Shown here piece after piece: positions 1 to 5,712 of a DNA stretch of 5,904 nt; the stretch's first letter is position 1; each line of letters begins with the position of its first letter. A program made the position numbers and the translations under genes. The stretch comes from Caldilineaceae bacterium (GTDB taxonomy: Bacteria; Chloroflexota; Anaerolineae; Caldilineales; Caldilineaceae): the NCBI GenBank assembly GCA_015494005.1, contig WGCB01000631.1, positions 1 through 5,904 of the forward strand, in the 5' to 3' direction. The notes below the pieces were generated by a model that worked only from the letters and a program-made list of their open reading frames with translations, searched no databases and had not been told where the DNA came from.

Positions 1-258
1 CCCCACTTCCCCCAGGACCCCATCAGCATCCGCCGCCAGGAGTTCGACGAGGTCTACCAGCGTTTTGTCACCCTGGGCATCCCCGTGAAGCCGGACCAGG
101 AGCAGGCCTGGCAGGACTTCGCCGGCTGGCGGGTGAACTACGACACGGTCCTGCTCTCGTTGGCCCTGATGATCCATGCCCCCTACGCGCCCTGGACCTC
201 GGACCGTTCCCCGGTGTTGCCCCTGAGCCAGGTGAGGCCGGGTGGCGGGATCCGTTGA
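1..258 (+). CDS. C-terminal fragment of an unrecognised protein (5' end outside window)
   Basis: Reading frame 1 is open from the left edge to a TGA at 256-258, giving the last 85 residues of a longer protein. The peptide starts with PHFPQDPISIRRQEF and carries a run of charged and aromatic residues (DEVYQRF, QAWQDFAGWRVNYDT). A hydrophobic helix follows (VLLSLALMIHAP), then YAPWTSDRS and a short basic tail. I see no catalytic motif. The mix of an amphipathic segment with an Ala/Leu-rich helix recalls the cytoplasmic tails of some predicted bacterial membrane proteins. That is only an impression, and I do not assign a family. Codon choice (C/G-ending) matches the neighbours, and the residue pattern looks like real protein. 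The receiver gene starts 59 bases downstream on the same strand, so the two may share a transcript. Confidence 0.7.
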   Translation, partial: PHFPQDPISIRRQEFDEVYQRFVTLGIPVKPDQEQAWQDFAGWRVNYDTVLLSLALMIHAPYAPWTSDRSPVLPLSQVRPGGGIR

Positions 259-262
259 GCTC

Positions 263-293
263 AAAAAACAGGCCCCCGGCTGCCCCGGGGACC
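263..293 (-). terminator. Possible rho-independent terminator, active on the minus strand
   Basis: Read on the minus strand, CCCCGG (290-285), a five-base loop and CCGGGG (279-274) form a 6-bp GC stem. GG/CC pairing at 293-292 and 272-271 extends it across one mismatch. Six consecutive T residues (268-263) follow two bases after the extended stem, as in an intrinsic terminator. It lies 494 bases beyond the stop of the leftward gene at 787, antisense to the receiver gene. It could therefore stop leftward transcripts running through that gene. On the plus strand the same hairpin sits just after the stop at 258 but has no T tract. Confidence 0.4.
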
Positions 294-307
294 AATCTGC
301 TGCTTAT

Positions 308-312
308 GGAGG
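308..312 (+). promoter_or_regulatory. Ribosome binding site that decides the start of the receiver gene
   Basis: GGAGG at 308-312 is followed by a five-base spacer and an ATG at 318. The frame is open further upstream, with a TTG at 255 and an ATG at 306. Neither has a comparable Shine-Dalgarno sequence at a usable distance, so 318 is the preferred start. Confidence 0.7.
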
Positions 313-317
313 TCGCC

Positions 318-782
318 ATGCCTCAGGAAGACCGGACACCGAGCCCGAAATCCCACGCCACTCAGGACGCCCACCGCCGTCTGCTCCTCCTCTCCGCGGA
401 CTGGCAGACCCGGGCCACGGTCCTGGTCACCCTCAAAGAGCTGGGCTACGAGGTGATGGCCCTACCCCGCTTTAAGTGGGGGCTGAAAGTCCTGCTTCAG
501 GGTCGGGTGGACCCGCCGCTGGTGCTGGTGGACAGCAAGGACGACCCGGACATGTCCCCGGAGCAGGTGCGCTACCTGCGGGAGCTCCTGCCCGACGTCC
601 CCATCATCCTGCTGACCACCGCGTTCCAGCGGCCAGCCTACGAGGCGGTGCGAGACCAGGTGGACGCCTTCCTGGTCCGACCGGTGACCGTGCGCATGGT
701 GGTGGAGGCGGTCCAGAAGCTGCTGCCGCCCCACCATCCGCCCCCGCAGGAGCCCTCCCAGCAGGAGCCTTCTCAGCCCTGA
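318..782 (+). CDS. Stand-alone degenerate response-regulator receiver domain protein
   Basis: The 154-residue protein has a receiver-like (CheY-type) fold from about residue 20 to 136. Strand 1 is RRLLLLSADW, strand 3 LVLVDSK, strand 4 PIILLTTA and strand 5 DAFLVRPVT, with amphipathic helices between. Asp72 sits where the phospho-acceptor belongs, and Thr100/Thr101 where the switch Thr/Ser belongs. Two normal features are altered. Strand 1 ends Ser-Ala-Asp, leaving one acidic residue instead of a pair. The conserved Lys before the cis-Pro of strand 5 is Arg121 (Arg-Pro). There is no output domain. The tail is a Pro/Gln/Glu-rich stretch (137-154) holding a duplicated QEPSQ. The start is placed at the ATG after GGAGG. 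The gene ends 4 bases from the convergent oxidoreductase gene. Likely role: a signalling or protein-interaction module whose phosphorylation may be weak or absent. Partner kinase unknown. Confidence 0.75.
   Translation: MPQEDRTPSPKSHATQDAHRRLLLLSADWQTRATVLVTLKELGYEVMALPRFKWGLKVLLQGRVDPPLVLVDSKDDPDMSPEQVRYLRELLPDVPIILLTTAFQRPAYEAVRDQVDAFLVRPVTVRMVVEAVQKLLPPHHPPPQEPSQQEPSQP
747..776 (+). repeat. Tandem duplication of a 15-bp unit inside a coding tail
   Basis: Two adjacent 15-bp units (747-761 and 762-776) match at 13 of 15 positions and encode QEPSQ-QEPSQ at the disordered C-terminus of the receiver protein. This looks like a recent small in-frame duplication. Confidence 0.7.
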
Positions 783-786
783 ACCC

Positions 787-1788
787 TCAATCCAGGGCCA
801 CCTCCAGCCCCACCCCCTCGGCCCGGGCCCGCTGATAGACCCGATGGCCCGCGGCCACGTCCTGCACGGCCAGTCCCACCGACTTGAAGAGGGTGATCTC
901 CTCCGAGGAGGTCCGTCCAGGCTTGCGTCTCAGGACGATCTCCCCGATCTCCCCGTGGATCTGTTCCGGCGTCAGCAGCCCGGCCTGGATGGGCTGGACC
1001 AGGTCGCCCGTCTCGGACAGGCAGGCGGAGGTGAGGTCCGTCACGATGGTGGCCCGGCGGATGGTGGCGTCGTCCAGCTCCCGGGCGTCCGGCGTGTGGG
1101 CGCCGATGCTGTTGATGTGGACGCCGGGCCGCAGCCAGGCCCCGTCAAACAAGGGCTGGTGGGCGCTGGTGGCGGTGATCAGGATGTCCGCCGCGGCCAC
1201 CGCCTGAGCCACGTCCTGGACCGGCTCTCGGACCGGTTCTACCGGGATGCCCAGCACCTGGCCCATCCTCTGGGCAAAGCGGGCCGCACTCTCCGGGCGG
1301 CGGGCCACCACCAGGACCCGCTCCACCGGTCGCACCGCGCAGACAGCCTGGAGCTGGGTCTCGGCCTGGGCCCCGGCCCCGAAGAGGGTGACCACTCTGG
1401 CGTCGGGCCGGGCCAGGTGCTTGGTGGCCACGCCGCTGGCCGCGCCTGTGCGCATGGCCGTCAGGTGAGCCGCGTCCATCATGGCCAGCAGCCGGCCGTC
1501 CTCCCCGTGGAAGAGGGCGAAGCAGCCCTGGATGGCCGGCAGGCCCCGCTGGGCCGGGTTGGCCCCGAAGAGGGTGACCAGTTTCGTGCCCATGCGCTGG
1601 ACCGAGCCGCCCAGGTAGGCGGGCATGGCCAGCAGGCTGCCGGAACCGTCCGGCGTGGCCATGTTGATGCGCAGGGGCTGCACCGCCTCCCCCTGGGCCA
1701 GGAGGGCGTAGGCCTCTTCCATGGCGGCGATGGCCTCGTCCATGGGCAGGAGGCGGGCCACGTCATCTCGACTCAACCAGAGGGGCAT
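787..1788 (-). CDS. Ornithine cyclodeaminase / mu-crystallin family NAD(P)-dependent oxidoreductase
   Basis: The 333-residue protein has the full length of this family. Members include ornithine cyclodeaminase, archaeal-type alanine dehydrogenase, pyrroline-2-carboxylate and other ketimine reductases, and mu-crystallin. Substrate-side residues Arg40, Lys69 (MGTKLV) and Arg113 (LTAMRTGAASG) are present. The Rossmann dinucleotide loop is GAGAQA at 137-142, preceded by ARVVTLF. As I recall, true ornithine cyclodeaminase has a catalytic Asp in Gly-Gly-Asp-Cys-Pro. Here the segment is GAHTPDARELD (229-239) with His231 at that position, closer to the mu-crystallin/ketimine-reductase pattern. I therefore prefer an imine/ketimine reductase or amino-acid dehydrogenase to a cyclodeaminase; the exact substrate cannot be read. 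The ATG start is preceded by GGAGG (1794-1798) at five bases. The gene follows the TorD-like gene after 81 bases, so co-transcription is possible but less certain than for the genes upstream. Confidence 0.88.
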   Translation of the reverse strand: MPLWLSRDDVARLLPMDEAIAAMEEAYALLAQGEAVQPLRINMATPDGSGSLLAMPAYLGGSVQRMGTKLVTLFGANPAQRGLPAIQGCFALFHGEDGRLLAMMDAAHLTAMRTGAASGVATKHLARPDARVVTLFGAGAQAETQLQAVCAVRPVERVLVVARRPESAARFAQRMGQVLGIPVEPVREPVQDVAQAVAAADILITATSAHQPLFDGAWLRPGVHINSIGAHTPDARELDDATIRRATIVTDLTSACLSETGDLVQPIQAGLLTPEQIHGEIGEIVLRRKPGRTSSEEITLFKSVGLAVQDVAAGHRVYQRARAEGVGLEVALD

Positions 1789-1813
1789 GGAGACCTCCAG
1801 GATCTGGGAAGGG

Positions 1814-1850
1814 GGAAGCTGGAAGTTGGGAGTTGGGAGTTGGAAGTTGG
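1814..1850. repeat. 7-bp tandem repeat array (GGAAGTT/GGGAGTT)
   Basis: Five consecutive heptamers fill 1814-1848: GGAAGCT, GGAAGTT, GGGAGTT, GGGAGTT, GGAAGTT, then GG. The plus strand is nearly all purine plus T. The array lies in the 81-base gap between the TorD-like gene and the oxidoreductase gene, ending about 15 bases before the latter's Shine-Dalgarno sequence. It has no coding role. It resembles the short heptanucleotide repeats scattered through some cyanobacterial and other genomes. Confidence 0.85.
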
Positions 1851-1869
1851 CTGGTCTTCGGTCGAATCG

Positions 1870-2970
1870 CTAATCGCCCAACCCTGCCCTCATGGCCGCC
1901 AGGATCCTCGCCGTGGCCTGGAGCCGCTCTTCCCAGGCCTGGGCGATGGGGCGCATGAAGGGGTGATCCGCCACAGGAGCCGTGCGGTAGAGGCGCTGCC
2001 ACTCGCCCACCAGCGCCTCCAGGGAGCTCAGCACCCCGGCCAGGCTGTCGAAGCGGGCGGCGGCCTGGAGCAGGTTGGTGAGCATGGTCTGCCGCTCGCC
2101 GAAGCCCCGGGGCAGATGGTGGCGCTGGGCCAGGCGGCCGATGTCGTCCCGGCTCAGGAAGAAACCGCTGTAGGCCGGGACCAGGAGGTGAGCGGCGATC
2201 TCCTTCAGGCCGGTGCTCTCCTCGGCCAGGAGATCCGGCAGGGCCGGCAGGCTCAGGGACGGCGCCGGGACCAGGAGATCCTCGTCCGCCAGCTCCTGCC
2301 GGTGGGTCAGGGCCAGCTCCAGGGCCAGCTCGGCCACCAGGACGAAGAGGCGCGGCTCCCGAGGGGTTTCCGGCTCCTCGGGCGGGTGCAGGGGCGAGGC
2401 GAATTGCTGGCGGACTGCCTGGCTCAGGGCCGGCAGCCAGGGGAGCAGGTGCTCGTCCAGGAACTGACACTGGCGCTCCCGGATGGTGCGGGCGATCCCG
2501 GGCCGGTCGTCCTCCCAGGCGTCCGCCTCCGCGCCGGCCAGGAAGGCCAGGAACGCCAGCTCCAGTCCCAGGTGATCTCCGCTCTGGCTGGCCAGCTCCG
2601 GCTGGAAGCCGCTGCGGGCGTAGCTGTGCAGGACCGCCTCTGTCACCGGGCCGCCCAGCAGGTTCTCCGTCCCCAGGAAGATGCCCTGGAACGGGAACAC
2701 GTTGAACTGCCACAGCCGGTGATGGGCCGCGGCCATCCGCTCCTGATCCAGGGGGTGGGGCAGGCTTTCGGCCAGCTCGGGCAGGGCCTGGAGGACCGGC
2801 AGCACCTCCTGGGTGACGCCCTCCAGGACCAGGCGGCTCAGCAGCTGATAGGTGCGGCTCCGGGCCAGGGCCCGCTCACGCGATGAGAGAGGGGCCAGCC
2901 AGCCTCGTTGCTCGCCGGGCCCCTCTCCGGGGGATCGATTCCACACGGTTTCCGCCTCGGTTTCGTTCAA
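1870..2970 (-). CDS. Long TorD/DmsD-family-like molybdoenzyme chaperone
   Basis: The 366-residue, all-helical, Leu/Ala-rich protein has TorD-family hallmarks in its first half. These are a YQLLSRL helix (41-47), a Pro-Phe-Gln-Gly-x-Phe-Leu element (93-99), a Tyr117-x-x-x-Gly121 turn, an Asp132-His133-Leu motif leading into GLELAFLAFL, and HLLPWLPAL (174-182). TorD-type proteins bind signal peptides of, or help load cofactor into, molybdopterin oxidoreductases in the cytoplasm, and are usually about 200 residues. Here another 170 residues follow (about 205-366), including PAYSGFFL (265-272), which echoes the first-half motif and suggests a second TorD-like unit. The start is a TTG at 2970, 13 bases after the stop of the CstB-type gene, with only a weak AGGA upstream. 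A GTG at 2946 behind GAGGCGG is the alternative; there is no early ATG. The spacing implies an operon with the sulfide genes. No molybdoenzyme is in the window. Confidence 0.72.
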   Translation of the reverse strand: MNETEAETVWNRSPGEGPGEQRGWLAPLSSRERALARSRTYQLLSRLVLEGVTQEVLPVLQALPELAESLPHPLDQERMAAAHHRLWQFNVFPFQGIFLGTENLLGGPVTEAVLHSYARSGFQPELASQSGDHLGLELAFLAFLAGAEADAWEDDRPGIARTIRERQCQFLDEHLLPWLPALSQAVRQQFASPLHPPEEPETPREPRLFVLVAELALELALTHRQELADEDLLVPAPSLSLPALPDLLAEESTGLKEIAAHLLVPAYSGFFLSRDDIGRLAQRHHLPRGFGERQTMLTNLLQAAARFDSLAGVLSSLEALVGEWQRLYRTAPVADHPFMRPIAQAWEERLQATARILAAMRAGLGD

Positions 2971-2983
2971 CGCCTGGGTCCTA

Positions 2984-4393
2984 TCAGCGCTGGATGACGC
3001 AGCCGGTCACGTCCACCATGGGGTAGTGGGCGTTGGCCCAGGCAGTCATGCCGCCGATCACGTTGTAGAGCTTGCGGTAACCGTGGCGCTGCAGGAAGCT
3101 GCCCGCGGTGCTGGAGCGCTTGCCCGTGGCGCAGACCAGGGCGATGGAGTCCTCGGGCGTCAGGGCCAGCTCGTCCAGCCGGGCCGGCATCTCCTTGAAG
3201 CTCATGTAGTAGGCCCCTTCGATGTGCCCATCGTCCCACTCGGACGTGTCCCGCACATCCAGGACCTTCAGGCCGTTGGTGGAGAGGCGGTGGTGCAGGG
3301 TGTGGACGTCCATCTGGGCCAGCTCCATCACCGGGTAGCCAGCCTGGACCCAGGCGTCCATGCCCCCGTCCAGGTAGCCCACCACCCGGGAGTCCAGGGC
3401 GATGAAGGCCATGTTGTAGATGGCCCGCTGGGCCTCCTCCGGCGTCTCCGTGACCAGCACGATGGGCACGTCCAGGGGGGTGACCCAGCCCACCCGCTGC
3501 TCGAACTCCGGGCTGGAGAGCTGGACGTTGAAGGCGCCGGGGATGTGCTCCGCGCCGAAGGCCGCCTCGGAGCGGGCGTCCACCACGATGTGGCCCTGGT
3601 CCAGGAGCTCTTTCACCTGCTCCGGGGAGAGGGGGTCGGCTACCGGCGTCTCCATGGTCAGGGGGCGCTTGCCCTGGTTGGTGGCCACGATGTTGAGGAT
3701 GTTGGCCGGCTTCACCGGCTGCTCCTCCTGCATGTAGCGGGTGAAGGCCTCCACGTCGTCGAACTGGAGGGAGGGGTTGTAGCGCTTCTCGTACCCTACT
3801 GTGGTGACAAACTTGTCACTCTTGACCCGGCCTCAGGTGGAGCCGGCCAGATGGCCAGGGAAGACCTCCACGTGGTCCGGCAGCTGCATGAAGCGGGGGA
3901 TGGCCACGTTGAAGATGACCGGCGCACCCTCCTGCCCGGCCTGGGCCAGGTCCGGGCGAGCCACGTCCCCCACCAGGACGAAGTCCGCGGTGAGGATGAA
4001 CCAGGGCTCATCTCCCCGGCTGAAGTCCGTCACCAGCAGGTTGATCTGCTCGGGCCGGTGGCCGGGCACGTGGACGATCTCCATGCCCACCTCGCCCATG
4101 CGCAGCTTGTCCCCGTGTTTCACCCGGGTGGCCTCGTAGGTGATGTCGGCCAGCTCGGGGATGATGAGCTCCGCGCCGGTGAGCGCGGCCAGGCGCCGGG
4201 CGCCGGAGACGTGGTCCGCGTGGCTGTGGGAGTCGATGACGTAGCGAATGGTGGATTTCTGCTTCTTGGCGATGTCCAGGTAGGGCTGGGGATCCCACAG
4301 GGGATCGAAGACCGCGCACTCGCCGGTGTCCGCGGCCCCGATCATGTAGGCAGCGCAGCCCGTCTCTCGCCGGATGACTGGTTCAAACCACAT
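2984..4393 (-). CDS. cstB: CstB-type persulfide dioxygenase-rhodanese with in-frame TGA at codon 187 (candidate selenoprotein)
   Basis: Read through the TGA at 3833-3835, this is a 469-residue, three-domain protein. Residues 1 to about 213 are an ETHE1-like metallo-beta-lactamase domain. It has H56-S-H-A-D-H61, His112 and Asp137 as expected Fe(II) ligands (His56, His112, Asp137 by analogy with ETHE1) and the family signature GDVARPDL (142-149). Residues about 250-356 are a pseudo-rhodanese with no catalytic Cys. Residues about 360-460 are a rhodanese with active loop C421-A-T-G-K-R-S. This order and length match Staphylococcus CstB, which oxidises thiol persulfides and makes thiosulfate. Codon 187 follows HLAGST and precedes GRV, where relatives have Cys in Gly-Ser-x-Cys-Gly. 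The frame then continues into [14 protein letters not shown], which resembles the family's linker. Stopping at the TGA would leave a 186-residue MBL domain without its last segment. The ATG start has GGAGG (4400-4404) six bases upstream. Selenocysteine is my preferred reading; a nonsense mutation or base error is possible. Confidence 0.85.
3804..3832 (-). promoter_or_regulatory. Candidate bacterial SECIS-like hairpin just after the in-frame TGA
   Basis: On the coding (minus) strand, a 13-base spacer (3832-3820) follows the TGA, then GTGACAAGTTTGTCAC (3819-3804). This forms a 6-bp stem with an AGTT loop, or 7 bp with a GT loop. In E. coli fdhF the apical loop of the SECIS presents a GU about 20 bases after the UGA, and here the loop GU sits one base further on. 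The bulged U of the E. coli element has a counterpart U at the same distance from the loop, but here it can pair with A. The hairpin lies inside coding sequence, as bacterial SECIS elements do. The call rests on position and shape only. Confidence 0.5.
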
Positions 4394-4417
4394 GGATGAC
4401 CTCCGTTGGAAATAGCC

Positions 4418-4431
4418 GGGGGCTTGCCCCC
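4418..4431 (-). repeat. Short GC palindrome upstream of the CstB-type gene
   Basis: GGGGGC-AA-GCCCCC (minus strand) is a perfect 6-bp inverted repeat with a two-base loop (or 5 bp with a 4-base loop). It ends 13 bases before the GGAGG of the CstB-type gene. It could affect mRNA structure or stability near that start. No T tract follows, so it is not a convincing terminator. Confidence 0.5.
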
Positions 4432-4448
4432 TGGATCGAAACAGCGAG

Positions 4449-4495
4449 CCGGCCAGGGACCCTGGACAGGGCTTGGCGCCTGGGTCCCTGGCCGG
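4449..4495 (-). repeat. 14-bp perfect inverted repeat after the sqr stop (attenuator or RNA-stability hairpin)
   Basis: CCGGCCAGGGACCC (4449-4462) and its exact complement GGGTCCCTGGCCGG (4482-4495) bracket 19 bases. Inner CAGG/CCTG pairing can lengthen the structure. It begins 8 bases beyond the sqr stop codon. The bases that follow on the minus strand (CTCGCTGTTTCG) contain only a short T run. It may be a partial terminator or attenuator, or a 3' stability element that sets the sqr to cstB ratio. Confidence 0.55.
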
Positions 4496-4503
4496 GCCCG
4501 GTT

Positions 4504-5697
4504 CTACATGCGGCCCCGCAGCATGCCGTGCCAGTACATTTCCGGCAGGCCGTAGGCTTTCAGGACGTACATGCTGTAGCGCTCTCGGGACTGGTCGAAG
4601 GGGAAGGACTCCTTCGGGTTGCCGTCGTAGTCGAACTCGGCCAGGATCAGCCGCCCGTAGCCGGTGACCAGGGGGCAGGAGGTGTAGCCGTCGTAGCTGG
4701 CCGGCATGGGCACGCCGTTGATGGCGGCCATGAGGTTGGTGGCCAGGACGGGGGCCTGCTTGCGGATGGCCGCTCCGGTCTTGGACGTGGGCAGGTTGCT
4801 GGCGTCCCCCAGGGCGAAGACGTTGGGGAAGCGGTTGTGCTGCAGGGTGTGTTTGTTCACGTCCACCCAGCCGCCCTCGTCGGCCAGGGGGCTCTGCTTG
4901 ATGAAGTCCGGCGCGCTCTGGGGCGGCGTCACGTGGATCATGTCGTAGTCCAGGGTCACCCGCTCGCCCGTGTCCAGCCGCTCGAAGACGGCCTGGCGGT
5001 TGCTGGGGTGGAGCTCCACCAGATTGTGCTGGTAGCGGGTCTCGATGCCCCGGCGGGCGATGACCCGGTTCAGGGCGTTGGCGTACTTGGGCACGGAGAA
5101 GATGCCGCCCGAGGCCGAGGCGAAGATCACGTTGGTCTTGTCCCGTACACCGCTGCGGCGGAAGTGGTCATCGGACAGGTACATGATCTTCTGGGGCGCG
5201 CCGCCGCACTTGATGGGCGTGTTGGGCTGGGTAAAGATGGCCGTGCCCCCCTTGAAGGCCTGGAGGTTCTGCCAGGTAGACTCCACGGTCCTGTAGCTGT
5301 AGTTGCTGCAGACGCCCGTGTCCGGCTTGCCCACGGCCTGGGCCAGGCCCGGGATGGCGTCCCAGTCGATCTGGATGCCTGCGGCCACCACCAGGTAGTC
5401 GTAGCCGATCTCCCGGCCGTCCTTGGTGGTCACCCGGTTGTTCTTGGGATCAAAGCTCTCCACCGCGTCCTGGATCCAGGTGGCCCCCTCCGGGATGAAA
5501 TCCGCCTCGTCCCGCTCCGAGACCTCCTTGGGGAAGACGCCGCCGCCCACCAGGGTCCAGATGGGCTGGTAGTAGTGCTTCTCCGACGGCTCGATGATGG
5601 CCACTTCCGGGGGATTGGGCTCGTTGCGCAGCCGGGCAGCCACAGAGATGCCGCCGGTGCCTCCGCCTACGACCATCACTTGATAGTGATCTTGCAT
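4504..5697 (-). CDS. sqr: Sulfide:quinone oxidoreductase, type II (mitochondrial SQOR-like)
   Basis: The 397-residue FAD protein oxidises H2S at the membrane face, passes electrons to quinone and transfers the sulfane sulfur to an acceptor thiol. The N-terminal dinucleotide fold is [10 protein letters not shown] (9-18), and the second FAD contact is [11 protein letters not shown] (297-307). The redox cysteines are Cys164 in [10 protein letters not shown] and Cys341 in [10 protein letters not shown], the same motif pair as Cys201/Cys379 of human SQOR. Long stretches recall the human enzyme ([35 protein letters not shown]). A further Cys130 lies in GVCSNYSY. The C-terminal [17 protein letters not shown] helix region (about 384-397) fits monotopic membrane attachment. 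The ATG start has a strong AAGGAGG (5704-5710) six bases upstream. The CstB-type gene follows after 110 bases, pairing the sulfide-oxidising and persulfide-oxidising steps. Regulation is not evident; no clear promoter was found. Confidence 0.96.
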   Translation of the reverse strand: MQDHYQVMVVGGGTGGISVAARLRNEPNPPEVAIIEPSEKHYYQPIWTLVGGGVFPKEVSERDEADFIPEGATWIQDAVESFDPKNNRVTTKDGREIGYDYLVVAAGIQIDWDAIPGLAQAVGKPDTGVCSNYSYRTVESTWQNLQAFKGGTAIFTQPNTPIKCGGAPQKIMYLSDDHFRRSGVRDKTNVIFASASGGIFSVPKYANALNRVIARRGIETRYQHNLVELHPSNRQAVFERLDTGERVTLDYDMIHVTPPQSAPDFIKQSPLADEGGWVDVNKHTLQHNRFPNVFALGDASNLPTSKTGAAIRKQAPVLATNLMAAINGVPMPASYDGYTSCPLVTGYGRLILAEFDYDGNPKESFPFDQSRERYSMYVLKAYGLPEMYWHGMLRGRM

Positions 5698-5712
5698 GGG
5701 GTTCCTCCTTCT

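Noticed and set aside
255..317. A longer receiver protein starting at TTG 255 or ATG 306
   Set aside because: Neither start has a good ribosome binding site. The extra residues are low-complexity, and ATG 318 has GGAGG at ideal spacing.
844..2886. A 680-codon open frame on the plus strand, opposite the oxidoreductase and TorD-like genes
   Set aside because: The minus strand encodes recognisable families with good starts and motifs. The plus-strand translation is rich in His, Gly, Gln and Arg without domain features, the usual antisense shadow in GC-rich DNA.
2984..3754. A separate rhodanese gene starting at an internal GTG (3754) or a later ATG after the TGA
   Set aside because: No Shine-Dalgarno sequence lies at usable spacing before these codons. 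The 26 codons between the TGA and the GTG encode family-like linker sequence, which a new start would leave untranslated.
3833..3835. General reassignment of TGA (for example to Trp) in this organism
   Set aside because: TGA is the proper terminator of the left-edge gene (256), the receiver gene (780), the oxidoreductase gene (787) and the CstB-type gene itself (2984). Any readthrough must be site-specific.
2852..4399. A 515-codon plus-strand frame across the whole CstB-type gene
   Set aside because: It mirrors the minus-strand codons and has no family resemblance or ribosome binding site. Its openness reflects high GC. The minus strand has complete MBL and rhodanese motifs.
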